This document shows positions 5,397 to 5,905 of a stretch of DNA of 5,905 nt, one piece after another. Position 1 is the stretch's first letter. Every line of letters begins with the position of its first letter. Source of the DNA: Ferroglobus sp. (lineage in GTDB: Archaea > Halobacteriota > Archaeoglobi > Archaeoglobales > Archaeoglobaceae); assembly GCA_015520115.1 (NCBI GenBank), contig WAQS01000208.1, positions 1 through 5,905 of the forward strand. The letters run 5' to 3'. Both the position numbers and the translations under genes were made by a program. The notes below the pieces were generated by a model that made no database searches, had not been told where the DNA came from, and was given only the letters and a program-made list of their open reading frames with translations.

Positions 5397-5905
5397 ATGG
5401 TGGAATTGATCAGAGCGAAAGGTTGCAACGTTTACCTCGTGATAATTAACGGAAAGAGGTACATCGTAGATACGGGACTACCGGGAAATGAGAGGAGGAT
5501 TGCTGAAGTCGTTAGAGAATGCGACGGGATAATTCTTACTCACTCTCATTTCGATCACATGGGTTCAGCTTACTTTCTTTCGAAAATTTTGAAGAGCAAG
5601 GTTTACGCCCATCCGGAGGAATTTAAGTACCTTAAAGGAGTTAAAAAACATGAATACAAGGGCTTGATAGGAGCTTTTGCGAGGTTTTACGAAAGTGTAA
5701 AGAAACCGAAGTACCTTGAGGAGGTTGAAAGCGTGGAGGAGCTGAAGGATCTTGAAATAATCCACACTCCGGGACACACTGCGGGAAGTATTTCCATTCT
5801 CGTCGATGATTCGCTTATTTGCGGAGATTTGGTGAGATGCAGCATTTTCGGCAGTAATCCAACGTTGTCATCGAAAAATTTCAACTGGAACAACGAGGAA
5901 TACAG
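5397..5905 (+). CDS. metallo-beta-lactamase-fold hydrolase, 3' end cut by the window
   Basis: A frame open from ATG 5397 to the window end gives 169 complete codons and no stop, so the gene is partial. The N-terminus is GCNVYLVIINGKRYIVDTG (9-27), the typical opening strands with the DTG turn. The metal-binding motif THSHFDH (48-54) gives H49, H51, D53 and H54. TPGHTAGS (124-131) supplies H127, and CGDLV (142-146) supplies the bridging D144. All ligands expected up to this point are present, so the enzyme should bind two metals, usually zinc or iron. The sequence resembles the glyoxalase II-like general hydrolase group. That fold includes thioesterases, lactonases and nucleases, and nothing here fixes the substrate. 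No signal peptide is seen. A second possible start (GTG 5400) follows at once. No convincing Shine-Dalgarno sequence is present, and a TATA-like box at -29 to -22 suggests a leaderless mRNA. Confidence 0.9.
   Translation, partial: MVELIRAKGCNVYLVIINGKRYIVDTGLPGNERRIAEVVRECDGIILTHSHFDHMGSAYFLSKILKSKVYAHPEEFKYLKGVKKHEYKGLIGAFARFYESVKKPKYLEEVESVEELKDLEIIHTPGHTAGSISILVDDSLICGDLVRCSIFGSNPTLSSKNFNWNNEEY

Noticed and set aside
5565..5893. Minus-strand open frames of 70 and 68 residues opposite the MBL-fold gene
   Set aside because: Antisense to the frame containing HSHFDH and PGHTAGS, which is clearly the coding strand.

Overview
This window reads as ordinary chromosomal DNA from a euryarchaeon that uses the deazaflavin coenzyme F420. 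The domain is set by an Orc1/Cdc6 initiator, an archease, separate CofG and CofH proteins, and archaeal-looking TATA/BRE signals at GTG or ATG starts with little or no leader. The lineage is less certain. The protein style (many K, E, I and V, few C and Q) and the gene set fit a hyperthermophile such as an Archaeoglobales member, but this is inference and was not checked by a search.

Layout from right to left. A metallo-beta-lactamase-fold gene runs rightward from 5397 and is cut by the window end. Only 50 bp separate it from the divergent archease gene (4945-5346, minus). One AT-rich box lies exactly midway between their start codons. Left of archease is a gene-free gap of about 145 bp, then the replication initiator gene cdc6/orc1 (minus). 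A 42-bp gap with a good BRE/TATA pair separates cdc6 from a tight minus-strand cluster: cofG, cofH, and a divergent YyaL/SPATA20-like (DUF255) gene. Within the cluster each start codon overlaps the previous stop by 7-8 bp. A fourth gene may begin in the same way at the extreme left edge.

How the genes work together. CofH joins the tyrosine side chain to 5-amino-6-ribitylaminouracil, and CofG closes the ring to give Fo, the chromophore of F420. The third gene is physically coupled to them, but its function is unknown. It keeps the architecture of the YyaL family but has lost the thioredoxin-type cysteines and the HFEKMLYDN-like motif. Archease is the activator of the RtcB RNA ligase, and rtcB is not in this window. 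Cdc6/Orc1 recognises replication origins and loads the MCM helicase.

I see no CRISPR array, insertion sequence, tRNA, rRNA or prophage, and no convincing origin recognition boxes. The points most worth a second look are the degenerate DUF255 protein in the Fo operon, the symmetrical shared promoter between archease and the MBL gene, and a dyad over the ribosome binding site of cdc6.
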